Positions 10,601 through 14,389 of a stretch of DNA of 21,819 nt are shown one piece after another. The notes below the pieces were generated by a model that had not been told where the DNA came from, searched no databases, and saw only the letters and a list, made by a program, of their open reading frames with translations. Where the stretch lies: NCBI GenBank assembly GCA_036266195.1, contig DATANP010000609.1:1-21819 (forward strand), given 5' to 3'. The stretch's first letter is position 1. Every line of letters starts with the position of its first letter. This stretch comes from DATMER01 sp036266195. Lineage in GTDB: Bacteria; Acidobacteriota; Thermoanaerobaculia; Multivoradales; UBA5704. A program made the position numbers and the translations under genes.

Positions 10601-12509
10601 CTTCGCCACCCAGGCCGGCCCGGTGCCCGACGTCCGGTCCTGGCTCCGCGAGCGCCTGCCCGACTACATGGTCCCGTCGCGCATCGTCTTCCTGGAGACC
10701 CTGCCCCGGACCACCAGCGGCAAGATCGACCGCCGCGCGCTGCTCGCCTGGGCGCCGCCGCCGCCGGACGAGGAGCCGGAAGCCTTCCAGGCGCCGCGGA
10801 CGCCGATCGAGGAGATCGTCGCCGGCATCTGGAGCGAGGTCCTCGAGCGCGACAGGGTCGGGCTCGGAGAGAGCTTCTTCGACCTCGGCGGCCACTCCCT
10901 CCTGGCGAGCCGCACCCTGGCCCGGCTGCGTTCCACCTTCGGAGTGGACCTGCCGCTGCGCGCCTTCTTCCTCGATCCCACGGTCGAAGGCGTCGCCCGG
11001 CAGGTCGAGGAGGCGCGCCGCACCCAGATCAGTATCCCGCCGATGCCTCCAATCCCACGCGTTTCGAGAGACCGGCGCCTGCCGCTCTCCTACGCCCAGG
11101 AGCGCCTCTGGCTCGTGGACCAGCTCCAGCCGGGCAACGCGGCCTACAACTCCTTCCTGGCGCTGACCCTCTCCGGCGGCCCGGTGGACTACCCGGCCCT
11201 GGAATCGGCGCTCGCGGAGATCGTCCGCCGTCACGAGTCCCTGCGCACCCGCTTCGTCGCCGGACCCGAGCAGGTGGTCGATCCGCCGGCCCCCCGGCGG
11301 CTCCCGGTGATCGACCTCTCCGGCCTCGAAGATCCACTCGGCGAGCGCCAGCGGCTCGTGGCCGAGGAGGCCTACCGGCCCTTCGACCTCGCGCGCGGGC
11401 CGCTCTTCCGAGCCTCCCTGATCCGGGTGGACGAGACCGGGCACGCCCTGCTGCTCAACTTCCACCACATCGTCTGCGACGGCTGGTCTCTCACCGAGGT
11501 GCTGCCCGTCGAGCTGAACGCTCTCTACCGTGGCAAGCCGCTGCCCGAGCTGCCAATCCAGGTGCCGGACTTCGCCGTCTGGCAGCGTGAACAGCTCGGA
11601 GACGCTCTGGACGAGCAGCTCGCCTGGTGGAAGGAGCGGCTCGGCGGCGCGCCGCCCGTGCTCGACCTGCCCTACGACCACCCGAGGCCGGAAGACATCT
11701 CCCGCGGGACCGTCGAGAGCCTCACCCTGCCGGCCGGGCTCGCGGAGGGGCTCGCGACGCTCGGCCGGCGGCATGGCGCGACCCTCTTCATGACCCTGCT
11801 CGCGGGCATCCAGACCCTGCTCCAGCGCTACTCCCACGAGGATCGCATCGCCGTGGGCACCGCCGTGGGCAACCGCCCGCGCCACGAGACCGAAGGGCTG
11901 ATCGGCCTCTTCCTCAACACTCTGGTCCTCCAGACCGACCTGTCCGGCGATCTCACCTGCCGCGACCTCCTGGAGCGGGTCCGCGAGGTGACGCTCGACG
12001 CCTTCGACCACCAGGACCTGCCGTTCGAGAAGCTGGTCGCGGCCGTGTCCCCGGGCAGGAACCTGTTCCAGGTCCTCTTCCTTCTCCAGAACATGCGCGT
12101 GGCGCCACTCGACCTGCCCGGCCTCGCGACCGGCTTCGTCGAGTACCCCGTCGAGCGGGTGCAGTTCGAGCTGGCCTTCACCGCCTACGAGTGGGACGGC
12201 CGTCTCATCCTCGCGGCCCCCTACAGCACCGACCTCTTCGACCAGCCCACCATCCAGAGGCTGCTCGACAACACCCGCCGGCTGCTGGAGCACATGGTGG
12301 AGCATCCGGAGAGGCCCGTCTCCGAAGCGCCGTTGCTCTCCGAGGCCGAGCGCCGCCAGATCGTCCTGCCGGAGGCGCCCGTGGAGGCGAACGAGCCCGA
12401 AACCCTGGAAGCCCGGCTCGACAAGCGGCAGCAGCAGGTCGCCGAACGCCTCGGCAAGCTCACGCCCGAGCGCCGCAGCCTGCTCCGCAAGCTGATGCGG
12501 AAGGGATAG
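3..12509 (+). CDS. Non-ribosomal peptide synthetase, 5'-truncated, A-T-(C-A-T)x3-C
   Basis: Multimodular peptide synthetase that activates amino acids as adenylates, loads them on phosphopantetheine carriers and condenses them. The frame is open from base 3 (partial codon at 1-2) and the first residues already match an adenylation domain (FLTYGELASRARSLA), so the gene begins upstream and the Met codon at 72 is internal. 4168 residues are visible. Adenylation signatures (YTSGSTG, YGPTE, YRTGDL, GRTD..VK.RG.RIEPGEIE) occur four times. Carrier motifs LGGHSLL occur four times, with the modified Ser codons at 1566, 4716, 7818 and 10896. Condensation motifs HHxxxDG occur at 2142, 5259, 8358 and 11463. 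Modules repeat about every 3.1 kb. There is no epimerase, methyltransferase, thioesterase or reductase, so release or continuation must happen elsewhere. The chain ends with a charged helix (positions 12415-12506). The product is not identifiable from this window. Confidence 0.97.
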   Translation, partial: GDQFLTYGELASRARSLALHLRRMGVGPETPVALDMERSPELITAMLGVLEAGGLYVPLDPADSSERRAWQLSDSGAKVVLTAKDIKDCKDDKDGKDGKDGDLSSLQPLQSFGSFESSPLGGDALACLLYTSGSTGRPKGVGIPHRGINRLFLETDYLRLGPGDRMSHLSNIAFDAVTLEVWGPLLTGAAIVVIPREVALSPAALGDAFRRWEITASFLTVALFNEMVREAPGSLSGVRNQMAGGEALSPRWVREALAQLAPGHRLLNAYGPTEDTTLATVHDIRSLAEGQSVPIGRPIANTWVYVVDRRMQPVPAGVAGELLVGGDGLARGYWGRPDLTAERFVPNAFGVSGGGGSRLYRTGDLVRWLPDGTLEFLGRTDQQVKVRGFRIEPGEIEAVLSRCPGIGQCAVIAINTAGREGKTLAAFATRTGAGPDVRSWLRERLPEPMVPSHVMFLEALPLTDSGKVDRRALAALPLAEEPGELERPRTPAETAVAAIWCEVLGRERVGRRDSFLDLGGHSLLAGRVLARLRDALGVDVPFADFFQEPTVEGLARHAVETAASARGGIAHSGPGLESGEPLSFAQQRLWFFDRLAPGSPLYNMPAVMRIGGPLRIAPLTAAVAEVVRRHDGLRTVFGPGAGDEPVQRVLPELPGPVLPVVDLSGLLGGARQAEADRRENEELRRPFSLERGPLFRTLLLRLGAEEHRAILHAHHIVSDGWSLGVLYGELAALYRAFAAGEPSPLPELPLRYVDFARWQREWLRGGVLEEQLAWWRERLSGLVSEGGLDMPADRPRPAEPSYLGGVVEGELPDGLSGDLLRLGQRHGATPFMVLAAAWLVLVHRHTHREDLALGFPMANRTRPEIEPLVGFFVNTLVLRARVSGEASFLDVLDRVREAAMGAWAHQDVPFERLVEELVPERALSRSPLFQLLFAYQGGLIAPLDLGPGLSVRTGEPGTGTSKFDLSLFLREADGGGLQAELEYSADLFDESTVRRFLDRFEVLAGGIVAAPQAPIGELPVLTAAERTVLLEWSGSEPPYPRETPVHRVFEEIAARSPEAPAVLWDGGSLSYTELDRWSSVVAAGLGIAPGTPVALEMERSPELIAAMLGVLKAGGFYVPLDPSDSSERRAWLHADSRAQVVLKAKDIRDCKDTKDQSLLSLQSLQSFRSFPLGGDALAYILYTSGSTGRPKGVAVPHRAINRLILETDYIHLGPEDRSAHLSNTAFDASTLEVWGPLLTGGSLVIIPRETVLSPAALGAAFREWRISVSFLTAALFNEVLREAPGSLGGVRNQLAGGEALSPRWVREGLAQLEPGCRLLNGYGPTECTTFAVVHDIRSAPEGRSIPIGRPIANTRAWVVDGGLRLVPAGVAGELLLGGDGLAWGYWGRPDLTAERFVPDPFGEGGSRLYRTGDLVRWLGDGTLEYLGRTDEQVKIRGFRIEPGEIESVLSRCPGVGECAVVAKQEAEGKVLLAFATRSGGPLPEVRAWLRERLPDYMVPSQVTFLDTLPRTSSGKVDRRALLSLGGPEEKAGRPYQPPRTPTEEIVAGIWADVLGLERVGLGEGFFDLGGHSLLAGRVLARLRSAFGVELSLLLFFLDPTVEALARRIDEALPQPAAAQAGLPPILPVPRDGRLPLSFAQQRLWFFDRLAPAPALYNVPSVLRIEGPLDVDALAAALREIVRRHEALRTIFPVVDDEPVQRILPEIPGLAVLDLPEEEREEIVRGFPLETGPLFRSTLLRIAPDEHRLILNAHHIVSDGWSLGVLSHELGELYRAFAAGRPSPLPELPVGYPDFAVRQREWLERGALAPIAEQLAWWKERLAGLPEAFDLPADHPRPPVQSWRGAVERSALPAEVSRGLLALGRRHGATPFMTLATVFFVLLHRHTSGDDLAVGFPTANRTRLEIEPLIGFFVNTLVLRADLSGEPGFLQVLGRVRDAALGAWAHQDLPFEKLVEALAPERDLSRNPLVQVLFAFQETVRMAVDLGPGLAVTPEDVDTGTSKFDLSLFLSESSGGGLLAEVEYATDLFEPATIRRILERLEVLAAGIVAVPEAPLGDLPLLTAAESRQILEWRGVEREYPAETPVHRVFEEVAARQPDAPAVVWDTPEGERSLSYGELARDAARLSLRLRELGVEPGMPVALSLPRSPEMITAMLAVLQAGAFYVPLDPEDTSERRAFLLEDSGATVVLGPRDLLSLQPLQSFSSWAGGGPHLAYMIYTSGSTGRPKGVAVPHRAINRLVLETDYYQAGPGDRIANLVNMTFDVSTWEVWGGLLLGAAVVVVPKELVLEPLVLADWLVKMRVDVVFLPVSVFNEVARERPTAFGAIRELFSGGEALTPRWVREALLYIAPGHRLVNGYGPTECTCWALTHDITHLEEGRSVPIGRPIPNTTAWVLDRALRPVPVGVPGELCLGGPGVAQGYWKRPDLTADKFVPDPFGTPGDRLYRTGDLARWLPDGTIEYLGRTDHQVKIRGYRIEPGEIENVLARCPGVAECAIVVRSGPEGRSLAAFVTAAPGAEPDVRTWLRAHLPEYMVPTAIVFQDALPKTSSGKIDRRALLAQDLPSEAAAPEGPRTPVEEIVAGVWAEVLAVDSVGLTESFFDLGGHSLLAGRVLARLRAAFGVDLPLRSFFADPTVRGLARRVEEARQEGAPALPPIIPIPLDARIPLSFAQQRLWFFDRLAPGSALYNMPVVLEIHGPLEVERLAAALDEIVRRHEPLRTVFALDGDEPVQKILPKIPGLALVDAELESWMQAELQRPFSLEQGPLFRSYLLRLGPEDHRLILHAHHSVSDGWSVEVILRELAALYRGEILPELPVRYADFAVWQRGWMSGEALDSQLAWWTDRLAGLPEGLDLPADHPRPAVQSYRGAVETADLPPVVRDLLRLGRRHGATPFMTLAAAFLAFVQRHTGRDDLAVGFPMAGRTRPEIEPLVGFFVNTLVLRVDLSGEPVFADLLGRVRDSALGAWAHQDLPFERLVEALAPERDLSRSPLVQVLFSYRSDAKDTVLAPGLVAREGEVDTGTSKFDLSLFVRDAEDGFRVDAELSTDLFDRGTVRRFLERFGILIEGIAVAPETSLGDLPLLSSSERDQVLVEWSGSEPAYPSETPIHQVFEEVAARLPEEPAVLWDGGALTYAELSSQSNALAHRLRGRGVGLETPVALDMERSPELIVAMLAVLKAGGIYVPLDPADSSERRAWLLENSQARVVLTPGDLSSLQPLQSFPSSSSGGNALAYILYTSGSTGRPKGVAVPHKAINRLILNTDYVHLGPGDRTAHLSNTAFDASTFEVWGALLTGGALVIFPREVVLSPAALGEAFRRWKISASFLTAALFNEVLREVPGSLGGVRNQLAGGEALSPRWVREALSQLEPAVPRNRLLNGYGPTEVTTFAVVHDIRSAPEGLSVPIGRPIANTRAYVLDRWMRPVPPGVAGELLLGGDGLARAYWGRPDLTAERFVPDPIGGAGERLYRTGDLVRWLPDGTLEYLGRTDAQVKIRGFRIEPGEIESVLSRCPGIGECAIVAIAARQEENTKALLAFATQAGPVPDVRSWLRERLPDYMVPSRIVFLETLPRTTSGKIDRRALLAWAPPPPDEEPEAFQAPRTPIEEIVAGIWSEVLERDRVGLGESFFDLGGHSLLASRTLARLRSTFGVDLPLRAFFLDPTVEGVARQVEEARRTQISIPPMPPIPRVSRDRRLPLSYAQERLWLVDQLQPGNAAYNSFLALTLSGGPVDYPALESALAEIVRRHESLRTRFVAGPEQVVDPPAPRRLPVIDLSGLEDPLGERQRLVAEEAYRPFDLARGPLFRASLIRVDETGHALLLNFHHIVCDGWSLTEVLPVELNALYRGKPLPELPIQVPDFAVWQREQLGDALDEQLAWWKERLGGAPPVLDLPYDHPRPEDISRGTVESLTLPAGLAEGLATLGRRHGATLFMTLLAGIQTLLQRYSHEDRIAVGTAVGNRPRHETEGLIGLFLNTLVLQTDLSGDLTCRDLLERVREVTLDAFDHQDLPFEKLVAAVSPGRNLFQVLFLLQNMRVAPLDLPGLATGFVEYPVERVQFELAFTAYEWDGRLILAAPYSTDLFDQPTIQRLLDNTRRLLEHMVEHPERPVSEAPLLSEAERRQIVLPEAPVEANEPETLEARLDKRQQQVAERLGKLTPERRSLLRKLMRKG
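252..355. repeat. 9-nt-periodic inverted mini-repeat in A domain 1
   Basis: Six AAGGAC units start at 252, 261, 270, 279, 288 and 297, exactly 9 nt apart. Five GTCCTT-type units follow at 314, 323, 332, 341 and 350 with the same spacing. The arms are reverse complements, so the stretch can fold as a long hairpin with an 11-nt loop. Because the period is three codons it stays in frame and is translated as a KDx run followed by an LQ/SF run. Confidence 0.9.
1730..4850 (+). other. NRPS visible module 2: C-A-T, Val/Ile-like pocket
   Basis: The condensation domain begins at PLSFAQQRLWFFDRL near 1743 and has HHIVSDG at 2142-2162. The adenylation domain spans about 3126-4580 and the carrier Ser codon is at 4716-4718. 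The hand-aligned pocket code is DALFLGGTFK, close to the valine-type code DAFWIGGTFK from established code tables, so an aliphatic residue such as Val or Ile is inferred. Near 3210-3270 the segment DRWSSVVAAGLGIAPG is a few residues shorter than the same region of the other A domains. This is a small deletion outside the core motifs. Confidence 0.8.
3435..3511. repeat. 9-nt-periodic inverted mini-repeat in A domain 2
   Basis: AAGGAC-type units start at 3435, 3444, 3453 and 3462. GTCCYT-type units start at 3479, 3488, 3497 and 3506. The arrangement and protein position are the same as in A domain 1, with an 11-nt gap between arms, but each arm has fewer units. Confidence 0.88.
4890..7950 (+). 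other. NRPS visible module 3: C-A-T, unrecognised pocket
   Basis: The condensation domain has HHIVSDG at 5259-5279, the adenylation domain spans about 6240-7680 and the carrier Ser codon is at 7818-7820. The hand-aligned pocket code is DVWFFGGCWK, which I do not recognise. The DVW start differs from the DAL/DAF of the other three modules, and the bulky residues F, F and W imply a different side chain. The surrounding MTFDVSTWEVWGGLLLGAAVVVVPKEL and VFLPVSVFNEV segments also differ from the sister modules. This A domain may therefore have a separate origin. Confidence 0.8.
6587..6610. repeat. GTCCTT mini-repeat in A domain 3 (one arm only)
   Basis: Three units (GTCCTT, GCCCTT, GTCCTT) start at 6587, 6596 and 6605, and a decayed fourth follows. 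The complementary AAGGAC arm is absent. The stretch is translated as LLSLQPLQSF just before the YTSGSTG loop. Confidence 0.85.
7970..11020 (+). other. NRPS visible module 4: C-A-T, probable valine
   Basis: The condensation domain motif is HHSVSDG at 8358-8378, with Ser in place of the Ile of its sisters but the catalytic His and Asp kept. The adenylation domain spans about 9310-10750 and the carrier Ser codon is at 10896-10898. The hand-aligned code DAFFLGGTFK differs from the classic valine code DAFWIGGTFK at two conservative positions, making Val the best guess among the four modules. The assignment rests on my manual alignment to GrsA-PheA. Confidence 0.8.
9641..9673. repeat. GTCCTT mini-repeat in A domain 4 (one arm only)
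   Basis: Units start at 9641, 9650, 9659 and 9668, again 9 nt apart. The AAGGAC arm is missing. Bases 9630-9665 are identical to 303-338 in A domain 1. Confidence 0.87.
11070..12509 (+). other. NRPS terminal condensation domain with helical C-terminal tail
   Basis: A fifth C domain starts at LPLSYAQERLWLVDQLQPG and has an intact HHIVCDG (11463-11483). It is more diverged from the other three C domains than they are from one another: QLQPGNAAYNSF replaces RLAPG.ALYNMP, and AVGNRPRHETEGLIGLFLNTL replaces GFPMANRTRPEIEPLVGFFVNTL. No A or T domain follows. The last ~40 residues (LEARLDKRQQQVAERLGKLTPERRSLLRKLMRKG region) are charged and helical. They resemble the short helical linkers or docking segments found at NRPS and PKS subunit ends. 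It could transfer the chain to a partner subunit or release it onto a free nucleophile. Confidence 0.85.
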
Positions 12510-12523
12510 GCGGTGCGATCCGT

Positions 12524-12529
12524 TACAAT
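12524..12529 (+). promoter_or_regulatory. Possible -10 box of a leaderless transcript
   Basis: TACAAT lies exactly six bases before the ATG at 12536, so initiation at the usual distance would fall on the A of the start codon. No Shine-Dalgarno sequence precedes that ATG and no convincing -35 box is visible. Chance occurrence is possible. Confidence 0.3.
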
Positions 12530-12535
12530 CCGTGC

Positions 12536-12736
12536 ATGAACGCGGCGCGTCGCACCCTCGGCTGCTGGGTCCTCTCCGTCTTCCTGGAGCGCGGCTGCGA
12601 TCCGTCCACCCGCCGCGCCCCGCGGCCCGTCCACAGCATCCGGCCGCTCACCCCCCGGGAGATGGCCGAGCTCAACCCGCTCGCCGGCTCGCTCGTGGCG
12701 TCCTCCAACCTGCTCCGGTTCCCGCGCCGTTCTTGA
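12536..12736 (+). CDS. Small hypothetical protein (66 aa)
   Basis: A short reading frame follows the NRPS stop codon by 26 bases. I do not recognise the protein. It is basic, has two cysteines near the N-terminus (positions 10 and 20), no clear signal peptide or membrane helix, and a C-terminal part reading PLTPREMAELNPLAGSLV. Support for coding is the almost exclusive use of C or G in third codon positions, as in the neighbouring genes, and a -10-like TACAAT six bases upstream of the ATG with no ribosome binding site, which fits leaderless expression. Its stop codon overlaps the -35 box of the next promoter. It could equally be an open frame inside the NRPS 3' intergenic region. Confidence 0.4.
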   Translation: MNAARRTLGCWVLSVFLERGCDPSTRRAPRPVHSIRPLTPREMAELNPLAGSLVASSNLLRFPRRS

Positions 12737-12761
12737 CACCCCCCCGGCCGGGCCATACGCT
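12733..12761 (+). promoter_or_regulatory. Sigma70-type promoter of the PspA/AAA+ operon
   Basis: TTGACA at 12733-12738 is a perfect -35 box. It is followed after exactly 17 bases by TACGCT (12756-12761), which keeps the key first T, second A and last T of a -10 box. The start codon of the first operon gene is 45 bases downstream, preceded by a good ribosome binding site. Confidence 0.6.
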
Positions 12762-12805
12762 TTCCGAGCCAAAAACCTTCTCTCCGCCAGCCCGTAGGAG
12801 CGACC

Positions 12806-13591
12806 ATGGGCCTCAAAGAAGTCCTCAGCAAGATGAAAATCGTGGAGATCGAGCCGGAAGACGTGCCCGGCCTCCAGATGCCGCCTTCGGCCCCGGCCAC
12901 TCCGCCGATGCCGACCCTGAAGGCCGGGATGCCGCCCGGCATGCCGCCCGGCCAGCCGACCGACATCCGCGATCTGCTCGGCAGCCTCCAGCCCCCGCCG
13001 GAGATCGACGAGAAGAAGCTGGCCGAGATCGCTCCGCCGGACGACGCCGAGGAGGGCGGCCCGGGCATCCCGGACTTCGCGGCCATCTACAAGGCCGCCA
13101 AGATCGAGGACCCGGCCCACGGCTACACCGCCCAGAAGGTGCTGGAGATCCTCTCCTCGCCCCACCTGGCGAACCTGGACTCCAAGGCCAAGGCCGCGGC
13201 CCTCGCCGGCTTCCTCCAGATGAACCCCACCGGCCCGGTGCCGATCACCGACGTGGTGCAGGACGCCGTCCGCCGCGACCAGGCGCTCGACAAGTTCGAG
13301 GACTTCCTGCGCACCAAGCTCAAGGCCCGCACCGAGCAGATGGAGAAGGAGAACGCCCGTCTCCAGGCCGAGATCGACGACCTTGTCCGGCGCAACCGCG
13401 AGAAGATGGACGCCAACCGCCGCGACCTCGAAAAGGAAGAGGCCCGCCTCTCCCAGTGGCAGCTCAGCAAGAAGGCCGAGGAGCGCCGCCTGTTCGACGC
13501 CGTCTCGCCGTTCGTCGAGGCCAACCCGATCACCACGGGCGAGGCGCCCGCGGTTTCCCCGGCTCCTGCTCCGGCTCCGGAACAGGCCTAG
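12806..13591 (+). CDS. Pro-rich, coiled-coil protein of unknown function, PspA operon
   Basis: 261 residues, family not recognised. Three parts are visible. First is a short N-terminal helix (MGLKEVLSKMKIVEIEP) followed by a Pro/Met-rich low-complexity linker (about 22-55). A probably folded middle (about 85-160) contains YTAQKVLEILSSPHLANLDSK. A long, highly charged coiled coil (about 165-225) leads to a Pro/Ala-rich tail. There is no signal peptide or membrane segment, so it is likely cytosolic. The ATG is chosen because AGGAG (12796-12800) sits five bases upstream. It is first in an operon with a PspA-family protein (24 bases downstream) and an AAA+ ATPase. The coiled coil and context suggest an adaptor or co-polymer for PspA, but that is inference only. 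Confidence 0.85.
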   Translation: MGLKEVLSKMKIVEIEPEDVPGLQMPPSAPATPPMPTLKAGMPPGMPPGQPTDIRDLLGSLQPPPEIDEKKLAEIAPPDDAEEGGPGIPDFAAIYKAAKIEDPAHGYTAQKVLEILSSPHLANLDSKAKAAALAGFLQMNPTGPVPITDVVQDAVRRDQALDKFEDFLRTKLKARTEQMEKENARLQAEIDDLVRRNREKMDANRRDLEKEEARLSQWQLSKKAEERRLFDAVSPFVEANPITTGEAPAVSPAPAPAPEQA

Positions 13592-13615
13592 CCGTTCCTC
13601 ACCGAGGAGATCACC

Positions 13616-14380
13616 ATGTTCGATCGTCTCGTCCGCATGCTCAAGTCCTGGGTCGGCTTCTTCATCTCCTTCGGCGAGGATCCGGAGGTCATGCTCCAGC
13701 AATCCATCGAGGAGATGCGCAGCACCCTGCCCAGGCTCAACCAGATCCTCATCACCACCCGCGCCACCGTCATCCGGCTGGAGCAGGAGCGCGAAGAGCT
13801 GGAGCGCAAGGAGAAGCAACTCATCTCCTCCATCCAGGCCGCCCTCAAGGAAGGCAGCCCCGAGGCCCGCCGCATCGCCGAGGACGACGCCTCCACGCTG
13901 CAGCAGCTCCGCGGCGAGCTGACCGCCACCCGCGAGCAGATCACGGCGGCGCAGAACGCGTTCCAGAACGCGCAGATCACCGTCGAGGACATCAAGAGCA
14001 AGCTGCGCACGAAGATCGAGCAGAGCAAAAAGGCCATCCAGGAATCGAAGAAGGCCACGATCCTCAAGGGCGCCGCCAGCGCTCTCGCCGAGCTCGACAC
14101 CTACGGCACCGCCTCCACCGCCGACAAGTACCTCGACGAGATCAAGCAGCACGTGGCCGAATCGAAGGCCGCGGTCGAGGTGGCCACCGGCGGCCTCGAC
14201 GTCGAGCGCATCAAGACCGAGCGCAAGGCGCGCCAGCTCCAGGCCCAGAGCATCCTCTCCGAGTTCGAGGTCGAGATGGGCCTCAAGAAGCCGGACGCCG
14301 TCCGCGAAGCCGCTCCGTTCCCGACCGAGTCCACTCCGTCCAACCCGGAGGCCACGCCCCAGAAGGTCGGCGGAGCCTGA
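13616..14380 (+). CDS. PspA/IM30 family (ESCRT-III superfamily) membrane-stress protein
   Basis: 254 residues, a little longer than typical PspA (about 220). The N-terminus MFDRLVRMLKSWVGFFISFGEDPEVMLQQSIEEM matches the amphipathic helix and the family signature around EDPE.ML.Q.I.EM. Nearly all the remainder to about residue 220 is charged alpha-helical coiled coil, as expected for the helical hairpin core. A Pro/Thr-rich tail (about 225-254) is extra. Proteins of this family bind stressed inner membranes and polymerise into rods and spirals like ESCRT-III. The ATG follows GAGGAG (13604-13609) by six bases. No sigma54 activator (pspF) or pspBC genes are nearby. Instead the operon supplies a coiled-coil partner upstream and an AAA+ ATPase nine bases downstream, an arrangement that recalls ESCRT-III with Vps4. 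Confidence 0.9.
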   Translation: MFDRLVRMLKSWVGFFISFGEDPEVMLQQSIEEMRSTLPRLNQILITTRATVIRLEQEREELERKEKQLISSIQAALKEGSPEARRIAEDDASTLQQLRGELTATREQITAAQNAFQNAQITVEDIKSKLRTKIEQSKKAIQESKKATILKGAASALAELDTYGTASTADKYLDEIKQHVAESKAAVEVATGGLDVERIKTERKARQLQAQSILSEFEVEMGLKKPDAVREAAPFPTESTPSNPEATPQKVGGA

Positions 14381-14389
14381 ATTTAGACG

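Noticed and set aside
8967..12305. Open frame of 1112 codons on the minus strand
   Set aside because: Same cause as the frame at 117-6701: low-complexity translation and no start signal.
12360..12509. Thioesterase or reductase release domain at the NRPS end
   Set aside because: Only ~50 residues follow the last C domain and no GxSxG or NAD-binding motif is present.
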